A stretch of DNA of 64,000 bases from Melitaea cinxia (taxonomy: Eukaryota; Arthropoda; Insecta; Lepidoptera; Nymphalidae), in the NCBI RefSeq assembly GCF_905220565.1, contig NC_059398.1:6595177-6659176 (forward strand), written 5' to 3'. The translations under genes were made by a program, and so were the position numbers. The notes beneath the pieces were generated by a model, which worked only from the letters and a program-made list of their open reading frames with translations, searched no databases and was not told the origin of the DNA. Each line of letters begins with the position of its first letter. The first letter of the stretch is position 1. This document shows positions 45,617 through 57,900 of the stretch, one piece after another.

Positions 45617-48600
45617 TACTTACGAGCGCATTACCCTAAAACTAATTATTTTATGTAAATAAAACTGAACATGATGTAAGTTCCCTTAGGAAAGAGGACA
45701 AAATTCAAAATATGTACTTAGTCATAATTTATTAACGCATAATCTGATTTCATAAATTCGTTGGTTTGTTAATGGCAAAATTATAGACATCTCAACCCTA
45801 ATAATTAGTTAAAAGTAACTTAAAACCCAGAATATACCAGGAAACCTTTGAATGTACGTTCAACCATCAAAACTTCTTATAGGCTTAGTAAAAGAGATAG
45901 GGATTACGAGCAAAATCACGCAACAAATCGTAAAATACAGCCAACATGTTTTTTTAAACCACGACTTTCCGTAATTTTATAATTCATTAGTCTTTAAAAT
46001 TACACGTATTAAACTTTAAATTTGTAAATAAATTCGTTAACAAGTATTGCCTACAGTATTTCTGAATCGTTAAGAAAAATATGGTAAATTTTATTCTTAA
46101 ACTGTTAATTTACTAACGTTCGATTGAGTTTTAATTCCAGTCCGAATTTCGATTTAATCCAAAAACTACAAAAAATCTTTGTTTGATATAATTTCCTTAC
46201 ACAAAAATAAATCACAGATTTAACTGCTCGTTTACTGACAGACCTTCAGTGACTGTCATAAGTCATTAACTACCAACGTTACGTCTTTAGAATAGAAATA
46301 ATTTCATATCTGTTTTTTAACTTATTGTTTAAAACCTTACATTTATTTTCAAACCATCTTGAGAAAACCCGCATGTTACTCGACATATTTTAAGACATAG
46401 GCCTCAAGCCTCGATGGATCAGTGTGGCCAATCAAGTCCAGACCAATTCTTCTTAATAAAAGTGGAGATAGGCAGATAAATGTCTACATACAGTGGCAAT
46501 GTAAAAATAAAATTAGAAAAGTTTTATGTGACATCAACACTTTGGTGGATATCAGTTCTCGGCTTTCACGACAATATACTGGTACTTAGGTAGGTACTCG
46601 TATATCATGTTATGTCAAATTTTATATAGGTACATTAACATTATCAGTAATATAATAGGTACCTACGGCATTAAAGTACAAAAAGGCTCGTGAAGCGTGA
46701 CAAGACATAATGGTTCGGCGTCTTTGTCCCGGTGTCAGTGAGTGAAAAAGTCCAGACGATGGGTCATCAACCCTGTATGAGATAATACCTGTTTTTCTCA
46801 TATCAACTTCGACTTAAAGGCACTCATTTTATTTTTAATGTGACGTGATAATTTGTAGAAACTTGGTTTATTTCAGTTAAAAGTATAATTTATATAGAGT
46901 TTGCTGCACTTGAACACACGAAATTTCTCGAAGGAAATCCTCTTGGAAATTATATAATTTATATAATTTATTTATAATATATATATTTCCTTTGAGTTCT
47001 AAACTACCCATTACTTAAAGATATATTTACAAAAATAATAAACGAATAAAGCTTTTTCACCGGCATTAACGTTTATGGTAGCTGTTCTCCTTCCATAAGG
47101 CTGAGTAAGTTTTATGACCCTAATTTACCATCTCATTCAATATCTCAAAGACCTGCAATCTCTTAAATTCTGATACAAAAAGATACATATTTTAGCCCGC
47201 TTTACTTTTTAAATACTAAAATATATTAGATCATTTAAGTTAATATAGGGAACGTAAGATATTTTGTACGCAAAAATGATGAATGAGATGATGATTATTC
47301 TCGTTAATTTACTAAAATAAATTAATCGAATTTAAAAACTGCAAAATTTATTGAAATAGTCTTTGAGTACGTTAACCAAATTTTGTAACTTTTATTTTAA
47401 AGCATCAACGTCTATTTCTTTCTGGAAATTAAAATTTAAAAATAGAATTTAAATTTAGTTTTCTTAGTATGAACTCGTGATATGATACAGTTGATTTATA
47501 ATGATACCTATTTTTTTATTTATTTATTTACAGAAAAAAAATAGATACAATTTATGTGATAATCAGTGCAGCAAAAACAATTAATAGTTTTACAGTGCAC
47601 TGTTTTTTCTAAAGTAATAAAACTAAAGTACACACGATATTATATACTAATATAAAATATGACATGAAGCTATATAAATAATAGATTATACACGTGAATA
47701 TAATTGGAAAGAAAAAAAAATAATATCAAGTGATTAAAGAATAATAATAATTATAATAGAACTAATAAATGATTAACTAATACCTGATTGCGAGAAGATT
47801 CAATTCAAATTTCTTTTCCAACCAGGAAACAATAGCACTTATTTAATGTACAAAATTTAACAATACAACGAAGTCAACATCACAATATTCAACCTTTGAG
47901 CTCGCGACCTTAAAATGTTAATGCCTTAAAAGCGAATTTAAATACATTAAAGAAAAAAAATCTTCCTAACGTGTACATCTATTTTTGGATTAAAGATACA
48001 AGCTTTTTCGTAAATCAAAGGCATCTGACACGATTGTGTTGTAAATATTTTTTTTAAATATGTTTGTAACATTCAATTGTTCTTTTATGGAGATGCAAAA
48101 ATATCTTAAAATTTATAATTCAAATTTCGCATATTCGTTACGATACTTGTTCTAAAACAGCAACTGAGTAACCCAATTAGTATTTCATTATTAAGTTAAC
48201 CTGATTGTGTACGTAATAGTTTACGTGATTTGGTATTGCCAGTAATAATCGGTAGCGTTATCTTTTTTTTTTGTCACTATAAATGAATTATTATTTCTAA
48301 TCATCATCACGCATTTTCTTTCAATCTTGCTGTTTCCGTTTTAGCACACCCACATACGTTCGCTTAAACATGTCTTAATGTAGAAGATGTTTCAGCATTA
48401 AATCTGATTGTTAAAAAATTTAATAATATATTGCTTAAGTTGTTTATTTAACAGAAATATACTATCAAACTAATCAAAAATACAACGATGGTCTCGTCGA
48501 ATATCGAAAAAAACGTAAAAAAAAAACTGCATAGTGGTGTATTACACTTTCAGTACAATTTTTACTATTAAAATATATATTCAACACAGATGCAGTGGAT

Positions 48601-49528
48601 ACGAATATGAATGAGAGAACCAATTTTTCACATAGGAAATGTTTTCGTTTCAACCATTAATTGAAATGATAACTGCCGTGGGATATTTCAAAACTCCATG
48701 ATTTAAGTGTTTTCCATTACACTAATTACCTCTAGTTGGCAGGCCCGCCGATAACAACTACTAAAAGATCAGTTGTAAGTATATACGTATACATAGGTCA
48801 GAAGTTTGTCTATCTGTAAACGCATTAGTCACAATTAATTAACTTATTTAGCTAATTACATTGCTAACGCTCAAATCGCGTCGGATTAATGTAAAATCTT
48901 CTAATTACTATATCGCACCCTTAATAAAACAAAGATGTAACTCAAAAATCGCAAATTGTGGGAATTGGCGTTTGAAGTTTAGCACTTTTTCCGCATTGTG
49001 TTTGATTAAAAATTACCAATTATTTGTAATGCTCTTAATGACTTTTACTATTGATATCAGTAGTTTAAAGTACAGAGATTAATAGAATAATAGAAAAACA
49101 ACTGTGTTACAGTCTATAATAGCTGTAAAATGGAGATGAAAAAAAAGTTCTGACTTAAATCTCTTTATGCCAAAAATTACTTAATATTTTAGGTAGTATT
49201 TCAAAAAAATTCTCTTTAGTATTAAAACATAACAAAAAGTTTTAAAAATAAATCACAATGTTTCGTTTTATGATTATTTAATTGTAATTATGACGTTGTA
49301 TGTACTAATGCATCATTTTTTTATAAAACGAAAACTGAAATTTATCACCTTTTTTTTGAATTAAACAAATTTTTATTAATCATCTAATATTTATATATCT
49401 CTTTATGGCTATAAATATTGTTTTTTAAACAAAACAAAAACTATACACTATTATAAGAATTAGGTACAATTAGTCTCTAGTAAATATCTCCTAAAATCAC
49501 AAATACTTAATTACTAACCACAAATAAT
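45617..49528. other. Long AT-rich stretch without genes
   Basis: No exon, RNA gene or assignable repeat found; only low-complexity AT runs such as 46950-46985. A phrase near 46395 ('gacataggcctcaagcctcg') may be another repeat remnant. Confidence 0.4.
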
Positions 49529-49733
49529 CTAATATATAAAATTCTCGTGTCGCGGTGTTTGTAGTTAAACTCATCCGAAACGGCTAGACCGATTCACACG
49601 AAATTTTGTGTGCATATCGGGTAGGTCTGAGAATCGAACAACATCTATTTTTCATACCCCTAAGTTAAAAGGGGGGGGGGATTAAGGGGTTTAATAACAT
49701 ATATGGCAAAACAAAGTTTGCGGGGTCAGCTAG
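49529..49733 (-). mobile_element. CTAGCTG-headed repeat, inverted
   Basis: The minus strand begins 'ctagctgaccccgcaaactt'; an 11-base G-run (49670-49680) precedes 'gattaagggg'. The far half matches 11505-11672. Confidence 0.65.
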
Positions 49734-49889
49734 TAAATAGTATAAAAATCAGCAGTCTCTTCTTTCTTATAATGTCTATCATCTTGTTTTTGCTCATTGT
49801 TTGAATTATCATATGATACACATAGATCACACTGACCTGTTTTTGGTTGGTGAAACACTAAGTTAAATACCGTCGGAATCAATATTTTC

Positions 49890-51112
49890 TGCACATTTAA
49901 ATCGTCTCGCCGAAAGACTCGACGAATTCCAACCACCAGAGCAGGTTGGGTTTCGAAATGGCTACAACACCGTAGACCACATCCATACTGTTCGACAGAT
50001 TATTCAAAAGACAGAGACATATAATCAGCCGCTGTGTATGGAATTTGTGGACTGCGAAATAGCCTTCAACTGTGTCGAGACCTGGGCTGTCCTGGACTCT
50101 CTGCAGAGATGTCATATCGACTGGCGATATATCGTGGTACTGAGATGTATGTAAGACGCAACGACGATGACCGTTCATGTCCAGGACCAGAGAACAATAT
50201 CTATTTCCCTGCGGCGTGGGGTAAGACAGCAAGATGTAATATCACCGAAACTGTTTACCACTGCGCTGGAGGATATCTTTAAGATCTTGAACAAGGCATC
50301 AATGTCAACGGTGAATACATCTCTCACCTTCGTTTCGCCGACGATATCGTCATCTTTGCGGACACGTTAGATGAGTTAGGCCAAATGCTAGCCGGTCTAA
50401 ACGAGTCCTCCCGACGTGTCGTTCTCTGTATGAACTTGGACAAAACGAAAGTTATGTCTAACAACCAAGTCATACCGAGACAGGTATCGGTCGATGGTAC
50501 TCTTCTCTAAGTTGTTCAGGATTATATTTACTTAGGCCATACTATCCAACTAGGCCGCAACAACTTTGAGAAGGAGGCCGATAGGAGGATTCGGTGGGGC
50601 TGGGCGGCATTTGGCAGGCTTCGTCGAGTCTTCACTTCGAAGATTCCGCAATGCTTGAAGACAAAAGTCTTCGAGCAATACGTGCTGCCTGTGTTAACAT
50701 ACCGAGCCGAGACATGGACACTGACGAAGGGACTGGTCCACAAATATAAAGTCCCTCAACGTGCAATGGAACTGGCCATGCTTGGGGTTTCCCTCAAAGA
50801 TAGGATTAGAAACGAGACTAGCGAGAGAGAACGAAAGTAACCGATATAGCCCACAGAATTAGCAAGTTGAAGTGGCAGTGGGCTGGTCATCTGTGGCGCA
50901 GGACCGGTGGCTGTTGGAGCAGACGCGTCCTGGAGTAGAGATCGCGTCTTGGCAAACACAGTGTGTGACGTCCTCTGGCCCGTTGGACCGACGATCTACC
51001 TAAGATTGCCGGTGTAAGCTGGATGAGGATTGCGGAAAACCGGGATGTCTAGCGCGAACTTGGGGAGGCCTATGTCCAGCAGTGCATTGCAATAGGCTGA
51101 ACTGACTGACAA
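49890..51112 (+). pseudogene. RTE-type LINE reverse transcriptase, 5' truncated and inactivated
   Basis: From 49894 the frame reads RLDEFQPPEQVGFRNGYNTV and FVDCEIAFNCVETW (motif A with its Asp), then after one stop SLRRGVRQQDVISPKLF (motif B, the usual RQGD reading RQQD). After a frameshift come ISHLRFADDIVIFADTL (motif C, the ADD pair intact), MNLDKTKVMSN, FEKEADRRI and KIPQCLKTKVFEQYVLPVLT, the typical RTE order. Further stops interrupt the end, which closes with GEAYVQQ just before the terminal tail. The endonuclease domain is absent. Fairly sure of RTE clade from motif wording. Confidence 0.85.
51060..51112 (+). repeat. RTE 3' tail shared with the short repeats
   Basis: 'ggaggcctatgtccagcagt' followed by 'aataggctgaactgactgac' ends the LINE. 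Nearly the same tail closes the short repeats at 21931, 33271, 38534, 40332, 45331 and 51928. Confidence 0.8.
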
Positions 51113-51308
51113 ATATTTGGTTTATTATTGCAGTCAGAGTCAGAAGAACTTTGATTTTCAAACATAAAATTTCTTCTGTTGACAGGCTTATTAAACAACG
51201 TATTAAAATCTACAGTGCATCGTAGTCACTCCGGTCGACGTCACTTAGATCTGTGTATTATACTGGAGAAATTGTAACTGGCCACACTACTGTAATTTCG
51301 TCGCTCTC

Positions 51309-51700
51309 TCAGCTGAATTTGCTCATATTTTGCTCAGTATTTTGTGGTGAATTGGTGTAAGACGTCTTTTCTTCACAATCCGTTGTAACGTTTTGTGGGG
51401 CAGGGTTTTGGGTAGGCATTGAACTATTGGAGCTTGAAAAACTGGATGAAGATGAGCTAGAAGAGCTTGACGATGATGAGCTAGATGAATCGGAACTAGA
51501 TGAAGATGATCTTGAAGACGAACTAGAGGACTGTAAATGGCTAGTATTATTTAGGTGTCATTTTTCTCGTCAACTCATAAGTGACAGTAAAATATTGAGT
51601 CGGTGTCATCATTTTCGTCAGCTCTGCAGTTACATTTTTGGGCTCTAGAGATATATGTATTTTGTTGATTTTCCTCTTCAACCTGCATAACTTCTTTAGT
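51309..51700 (-). other. Serine-rich, exon-like reading frames, identity unknown
   Basis: On the minus strand 'tattgttattttag' precedes TKEVMQVEEENQQNTYISRA and KCNCRADENDDTDSIFYCHL, ending in a stop at 51575. After a gap, 'ccatttacag' precedes 51530, where a run of mostly Ser begins, followed by NSSMPTQNPAPQNVTTDCEE and NTEQNMSKFS, with a stop at 51309-51311. Varied composition after the Ser run looks protein-like. The gap (about 45-60 bp) is very short for an intron, so this may be a broken gene or transposon remnant. The acidic + strand frame here is just the complement of the Ser codons. Confidence 0.3.
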
Positions 51701-51927
51701 CTAAAATAACAATAATTCATAACACTGTAGTATATTTTAAGGATGAATAATAATCATAATTATTTAACGTCAAAATAGCAGCATTGTTGAATGACAATGA
51801 TCTATTCAGTCGTTTTGCCATAAAAGAGTAACAATCATCCATCCATACGTCATCCTCATAAACTTTCACATTTATTACAGTAATCAGATGAAAAAAAATT
51901 TATAACTTATTACACTATTATTATATT

Positions 51928-52153
51928 ACTTAAAAAGCCGACCGGTGGCGGGATAACCATCCAATTGCTGGCTTTGAAATACACAGGCCGAAGACGGGCA
52001 GCAGCGTCTTCGGAGTGACAAAGCCAGCCCTGCGGTCACCAACCCGCCTGCCCAGCGTGGTGACTATGGGCAAAACACATAAGTTCATGCTATTTTTGGC
52101 GAAAGCTTGTGGAGGCCTATGTCCAGCAGTGGACTGTATAGGTTGTAATGATA
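51928..52153 (+). mobile_element. RTE-tailed short interspersed repeat, 5' truncated
   Basis: It starts inside the family at 'taaaaagccgaccggtggcg' and continues through the 'gtggtgactatgggcaaaac' block to 'gtccagcagtggactgtata'. It lies about 800 bp from the RTE pseudogene. Confidence 0.8.
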
Positions 52154-52639
52154 CACTATTATGTTTATCTTATAACTTTTACGCTCGATACGCTGTAACT
52201 CTTCATTGTGGTGTTCAGTTTCTGAATGTGGTATTAAACTTAAAAAAAAATTGTGAGCTCTAAGACCATTTTCAAAACCTATACAAATAAGCACAACAGT
52301 TACAAGTTATTCTTAACTTTTACACGAAAAGGGAATTAATGTTGAAAGTTTTTACTTATCTTTCGTCATTCTAAATAATAAAAAGAAGTAAACAAAAGAG
52401 ACTTTTATAAATAGCCTTATTTATTACAATAAAGTGATACTTAACCAATTACTCCAACAACTAAGGCATATATTTCAATGTAAAACTGAAGTGTTAGGCG
52501 TTAACTTTGTAAAATTTGTCAATTTTTAAAACAAAACCGAAGTAAATCCAAATGTTACACATCATTATCAAATGCGTTTTCTGAGAGAATGAAGTATAAC
52601 AAAAATTATCTTTTTATTTTAAATCCCTTTTAATCTAAT

Positions 52640-52860
52640 ATCGAATTATTTGATGTTACTCAAAACGGCAGCACTTCAATCTCCGCTCACTGCCGGTGCA
52701 TCTCTGAATCACGCCACTTTATAAGAACTGACTTGTCAGTTCCAGTTGATAGAAAAGAGAGCAACAGTCGCGTATCTCTCTGTATCTTATAGTTAAAACG
52801 CCGGAGTCGAAGTCTAACTATTCTTTACGCGACGAAGACGGGTTTTATTGTAAAATCTCC
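52640..52860. promoter_or_regulatory. Weak promoter-like patch
   Basis: A modestly GC-richer patch holds TTTATAAG (52718-52725) and the palindrome GAACTGACTTGTCAGTTC (52726-52743), which includes a TCAGT word. TATA-to-initiator spacing (about 18) is too short for a standard core promoter. Listed as tentative. Confidence 0.2.
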
Positions 52861-54670
52861 AAATCCACAAATTTTGAGTTACATCTTTGTTTTATTAAAG
52901 GTGCGATATATTTTTTATGAGATTTGATTTCATAAGCAAAACTTTGTATGTATCATTGATTTGCACAAAATGTTTTCTAAAAAGCAGCAAGTGTAAAAAA
53001 AATCTTAAATATTTAGATAAATCGATCATACAAACAAATTATCGAACGTATGGTCACGATGTGTGATCAAAGACATAAAGCTATTTAAATAGTTTTTAAT
53101 CGTATATTTGCCTGGCTGACTTACTGACTGACTGACTGGCAAGGAAGAGCACCTGCACCTAATTATAATATACTTCTGTGTGTAAAAGAGAATTCTTACG
53201 TTTATTATTTTTACGTAAACTTCAAAGCATTGTCCTCCTTTTAGCAGAATCGGAGAAATATAACTTAACTTACGCATTAAACACTACTGAAAGTATTATG
53301 CCACCAGTAGAATCAAAGTTGTACGCAAATCGAGCGACGTTCAGAAGCAATAAAGTTAGCGCAGTCTTCGGGTAGGTCAGGCTGTCCCGGGCGAAATTGA
53401 GAGTACACTAACCAGTTCAAGAACAGGGTGTCGTCGGGTCGAAGCTAGTACTCGATGGAAATGAGATTTGAAACGTACGCTATAGATACGTCTTACTTTC
53501 TAATTGTTTTGTATCAAACATATTATTTCTTCTTTTATTATATTTAATAACAAATACGATACTTATTATAATTACTTATTTACAATATGAAGCCTCGTCC
53601 TAAACAGTCTATAATATGTAAAATCGAAACATTATGTAGGTACAATGTAATGCCTTCGTTTATAAGGTCAAAGGAACTTCGTTAAAGGAACAAATTACTA
53701 TTTTATTTACGATTTGACCCGCGCTATTTCGCTTGAATTAAAGTTTATAGATTTTATAGTTAATTTATTCCTTAAACAACATGTCTGTACAAATTATTTT
53801 ATACATTCTACCGTAACAATAGTTTTTTTTTTTTTAATTGATATGAGACTTATATGCTAAGACTTGGGTACAAGTAAACAAATTAACAAACGGTTAGATT
53901 ATTGTTGACAATGCAAGATATAAAAACTATTGTCTATAATTATTTGTGCATATTTTATCGAAAAAAAGATCAAGTCTGAATTATATCTGTCGTGCTGTCT
54001 GAAGCATTAACTAACGTAGATACGTCGACTTGCCGACCTATAAACACAGTAATTTGCACAAATTAAACAACACAGGTGATCCGGTGACATTTGTGAGGAA
54101 ACAGGTGGAGCGAATATGTATACTATGTTTTTATTATATCCTTGAACATTTTCTATTCATTGATATGTTTAATATAACAACATATATGAAATTCCTTTGT
54201 AAATGCTTATGTATTTATACATTGTGTTCATTATAAAGCACAAATTGACGTTATTTAATATCTATTTTTGTAAAAAATTTAAAGACCATTGTTTGAATTA
54301 TTATTTTTTTGTCAAAGAGACGATACAGCTATACTGCCATTAACATATGTTTTATAACAACAATAGTATATTGCCAACTTGCAATTTAATCGTATTAATT
54401 CTTTGGAAGTATTGTAAAAAAAATAGAGAAAATAGAGATCGATCGAGAATCGTAGAGAAAATCATTGGAACAAAAATTAAACAAACCTTAAGCTAGCTTA
54501 AAACCTTTTTTATTTCAGTGATCCAACTGTCTAGACGGCTATTAATAAATTATACTAACTGCACACTCAAAATAAAGTCTTGTTAATCTTTCTATGAACC
54601 TGTTCTAAATCCGTTTCCACCTACGAGTAACCTACAATTTTATTTAAGTAACTATAAACAGTTTAGGATT
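52861..54670. other. Gene-free AT-rich stretch
   Basis: No supported gene. A short frame at 53298-53370 (MPPVESKLYANRATF) runs into GG|GTAGGT, but there is nothing else to support an exon. Confidence 0.35.
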
Positions 54671-54679
54671 GAAACGTCT

Positions 54680-54905
54680 TATCGATTACAGTTTAGATGT
54701 AAGTTAAAAGGCTTGTGGGTCAAAGGTCGCACAAGGGTCACCTCTGACTATGGCCTCTCCCTGTCCTCGAGACAACCCAACCTTTTCTGAGTGTTAGCTC
54801 CACTTTGTATAATCCATTACAGCATACCGACCGCAGCCCAGAAGCAGTTATCGATTGTAACCAGATGTAGGTTACAGGCTGGAGCAAAGGTCACGGGTAG
54901 GTCGC
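54680..54905 (+). repeat. Imperfect duplication with nuclear-receptor-like sites
   Basis: 54680-54742 and 54849-54905 share 'tatcgatt', 'agatgta.gtta', 'ggct', 'caaaggtc' and 'gggt' in the same order and near spacing. The first copy includes GGGTCAAAGGTCG (54717-54729), a DR1-like pair of AGGTCA half-sites; the second includes AGGTCA at 54888-54893. Likely a diverged local duplication; regulatory use is inferred. Confidence 0.4.
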
Positions 54906-54909
54906 TTGC

Positions 54910-57900
54910 CATCTATCATTGTGTAATAACACTCGACGTGTCGCTTTGTTTTTGCTGTCCCTCAAAAAAAGTTAATGAATAAACATCGTAACAAACCATA
55001 TAATTTTGTACAAATTTAAATAAAACTTAACTACTATTTTATACAGCTACATTAAAAAAAAACTCTATTTATACCCTATTAATATAACATTCGTTTTTCA
55101 TGAATAAACATTTTGTAAGAAGTGTGACTTAATTAGGTGACCTCAAAAGTGTAAAAATAAAACGGGGTATTATGTGTTACGGCGACACTCACGCCTCCAA
55201 AGAAGTTAACTATAATAGTGAATTTGCAGTCGTATTTATTTGTGACTTATAAATGATTATAATTTTTTATTAAGGTTGTTTTGTTGTTTTTTAAGCTTTT
55301 AATTTCTTTATTACCATATTTAGTGAAAATATTTTTAAAAATAGGTTTTGTATTTATTTTTAAAATTATCGGCGATTTCTGATTCAACTGACGTTTAGAT
55401 TTTTTTAAATGTTTACTTTAAAATTAATACACTTTGACATAACATTTTGTATAGCATATCGAAATTGCGATAAAGCAACATTCATTATTTTTTATATACG
55501 AGTTTTCGAGTAAGAAGATTAGATGCATTTATGGCTCAAAAAGGTCCCGCAGGATATATTACAGATTTCGCAATAAATCAGTCCTTAACTGCGCAACGTC
55601 GTACAACTAAAAGCTAGCTAAAACGAGTATGTATTATCATATATACATATATCTTCTTACTTCACACAAACTTTAATGACTTGCGTTTACAAATGCTTTT
55701 TAGTAGATCAGAATTCTGTACTCTGTAATTCAATGTGTGTGTGTTCTGTAATTTTTTTTTAAACGTCAAAACTGAGGTGTGTTTATGTGAAAAATTCATT
55801 TAAAAATCATGCCTAAATCACGCTTTTTTTTAATAAATTTATACAATAAACAAAAATAATAGTTCATATATACAAAAATTTTACTCCGAGTGGTCTTTTT
55901 ATCATCAACAAACGCACACAGTTACACATTGAACGTGTACATTGATGTTCATTACAAAATAATAATATGTCTTAAGTTCACTAACAAAGTAATACACGCA
56001 TAAAATAATCTATAAAATACAATGTAATCCTTCTTCAATAGGATACGGTCATTATTATTAATAATAATTATAATGGCCTTATTCGGATATGTTTGGATAT
56101 TTGGAAAACAAAGTATATTGCGTTTGCTGTTAAATCTTACACATATATCGAGACTATACAGGTGTAACTATGGTGTAATTGTGTGGTGGGTGGTATTAAT
56201 TTAGTGGTCACAATCAGTTTCTTCACAGAATTAGTTTATTTTTCATCAACGATCATAATAGCTAAAATATAAAGTAGATAAATACGGGATACATAGATAG
56301 TATAATAAGAATGTATAGAATATTTTAAGCTTTATTTTTATTTTACATTTATTTTGCAAATTCGAAAGTGATTTTGTCTTATTACTTGATGTATAAGGTC
56401 AACTACATTACATATTGTGGTATTTTCGATAAAATTTTAACTTTAGCTAATTCAAAGATAGGTTAAGCAGACGTTTTGTATGTTAATTCATGAAATGAAT
56501 GGTTGGTTGCCTTTGGTTTTAAACGAAAAAGTACCGTAACATTTAAAGTATTACATATATTATAATATTCATGAACCGTTTTATAATCAGAAATGATTTC
56601 CTAGGCATTAATTCTCTTTGGTCATGTCCTGGGCATATTTTTCGAGCATTTGGATCTTCAACAACTATCGGTTCTTCAAAAATATCTTCCTCGTTCCGAA
56701 TTCGTCTATGGATCATTCAATTTCTGTATTGATTACCTTGACCAACAATTTTGAACAATATGAATCTTGAGGTAGGTTTTCTAATTTCATAAGTATGCAT
56801 TATAACATTGTTATGTAAGTGTAAAAAATGTACTCGAAAATAATAGTAATACATAGTTTTTTTTTTATAATTCTGTACGTGTTAAGCAAATTTTATATCT
56901 GAATAGATTCGACGTCTATTGTAGTGTGAGAATTGCTGATTCACTATGAGCGGTCTAAGCCCATATTAATGCAAATCTGAATAACGGCTTCTGGAAATTA
57001 TACCCTTGCGCGCTACCTAACCGACCATTAGAGCGCCAGCCGACAGGGCTTCTGAATGTGAACCTTCTATAAACACATCCGCTAATATAAGGCCTTCGAA
57101 TATGTTGCAAGAACCCACGCTTATATTCAACTTGCTTGTGTAAACTGAAACAACGAATCTACTTTCTCACGCTTTAAATCTACAATACCAATTTCTAGAA
57201 CAGCAAAAATAACATGAATTCAATTAAGGGATGTTTTCTGTTTTGTTAAAAGAGGTTGTTTGTGGGTGCAACGTAAATAGTGGTGAGAGTCAATCAACAA
57301 ATGAAGTGGGGTACACAACAAATGCAGTCGGAAGGATCTACACAGTCAATTTATCGCTGCAATTTGCTTTGTTTCAAACACGAGTGGAACATTGCTATGT
57401 TATTAATATATGAGGTTGCTTATACCACTCGTACATTCAACCCTTTTCAATTAAAACTAATGAATGACGCTTCGATACAGTGTAACCATATATAGCTTGA
57501 AATGTTCACTAATATCAAAATATATTTAATTAAAAAATAGCAAAATCATCACTGTGGAAAAGAGATCGTAAACTTGCATTTAAAATTGACAAACGCCTAC
57601 AAGCTTCATATTAATTTCTAATGACGTTATTAAGATTACGAGGGTTTTGACAAGTCTATGAATGTAAAAGCACTTAATTTGTTGAAACTGCCTAAAGCTT
57701 ATCTTTACGTAATATCAATTGCAAGGCTAGGACTACGTGAATAGTAATCGACAATTGTTGGTACAAAAACCGATTCGCACATTACCTTTTCCAAATCAAC
57801 ATTATTATTAAAAATTATCTTTTAATCAGCAACGTAGGACTTATTTTAAACCATTAGCGTAGCAAAGAACGTACAGGTCGATTAACAGAAAGTGGTTACT

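Noticed and set aside
51427..51540. Acidic + strand frame (ELEKLDEDELEELDDDEL)
   Set aside because: It is the complement of a Ser-codon run; the minus strand has the more protein-like continuation.
53298..53370. Alternative first exon reading MPPVESKLYANRATF
   Set aside because: A GT follows, but there is no promoter-like composition, the phase differs from the other exons, and the frame is short enough to be chance.
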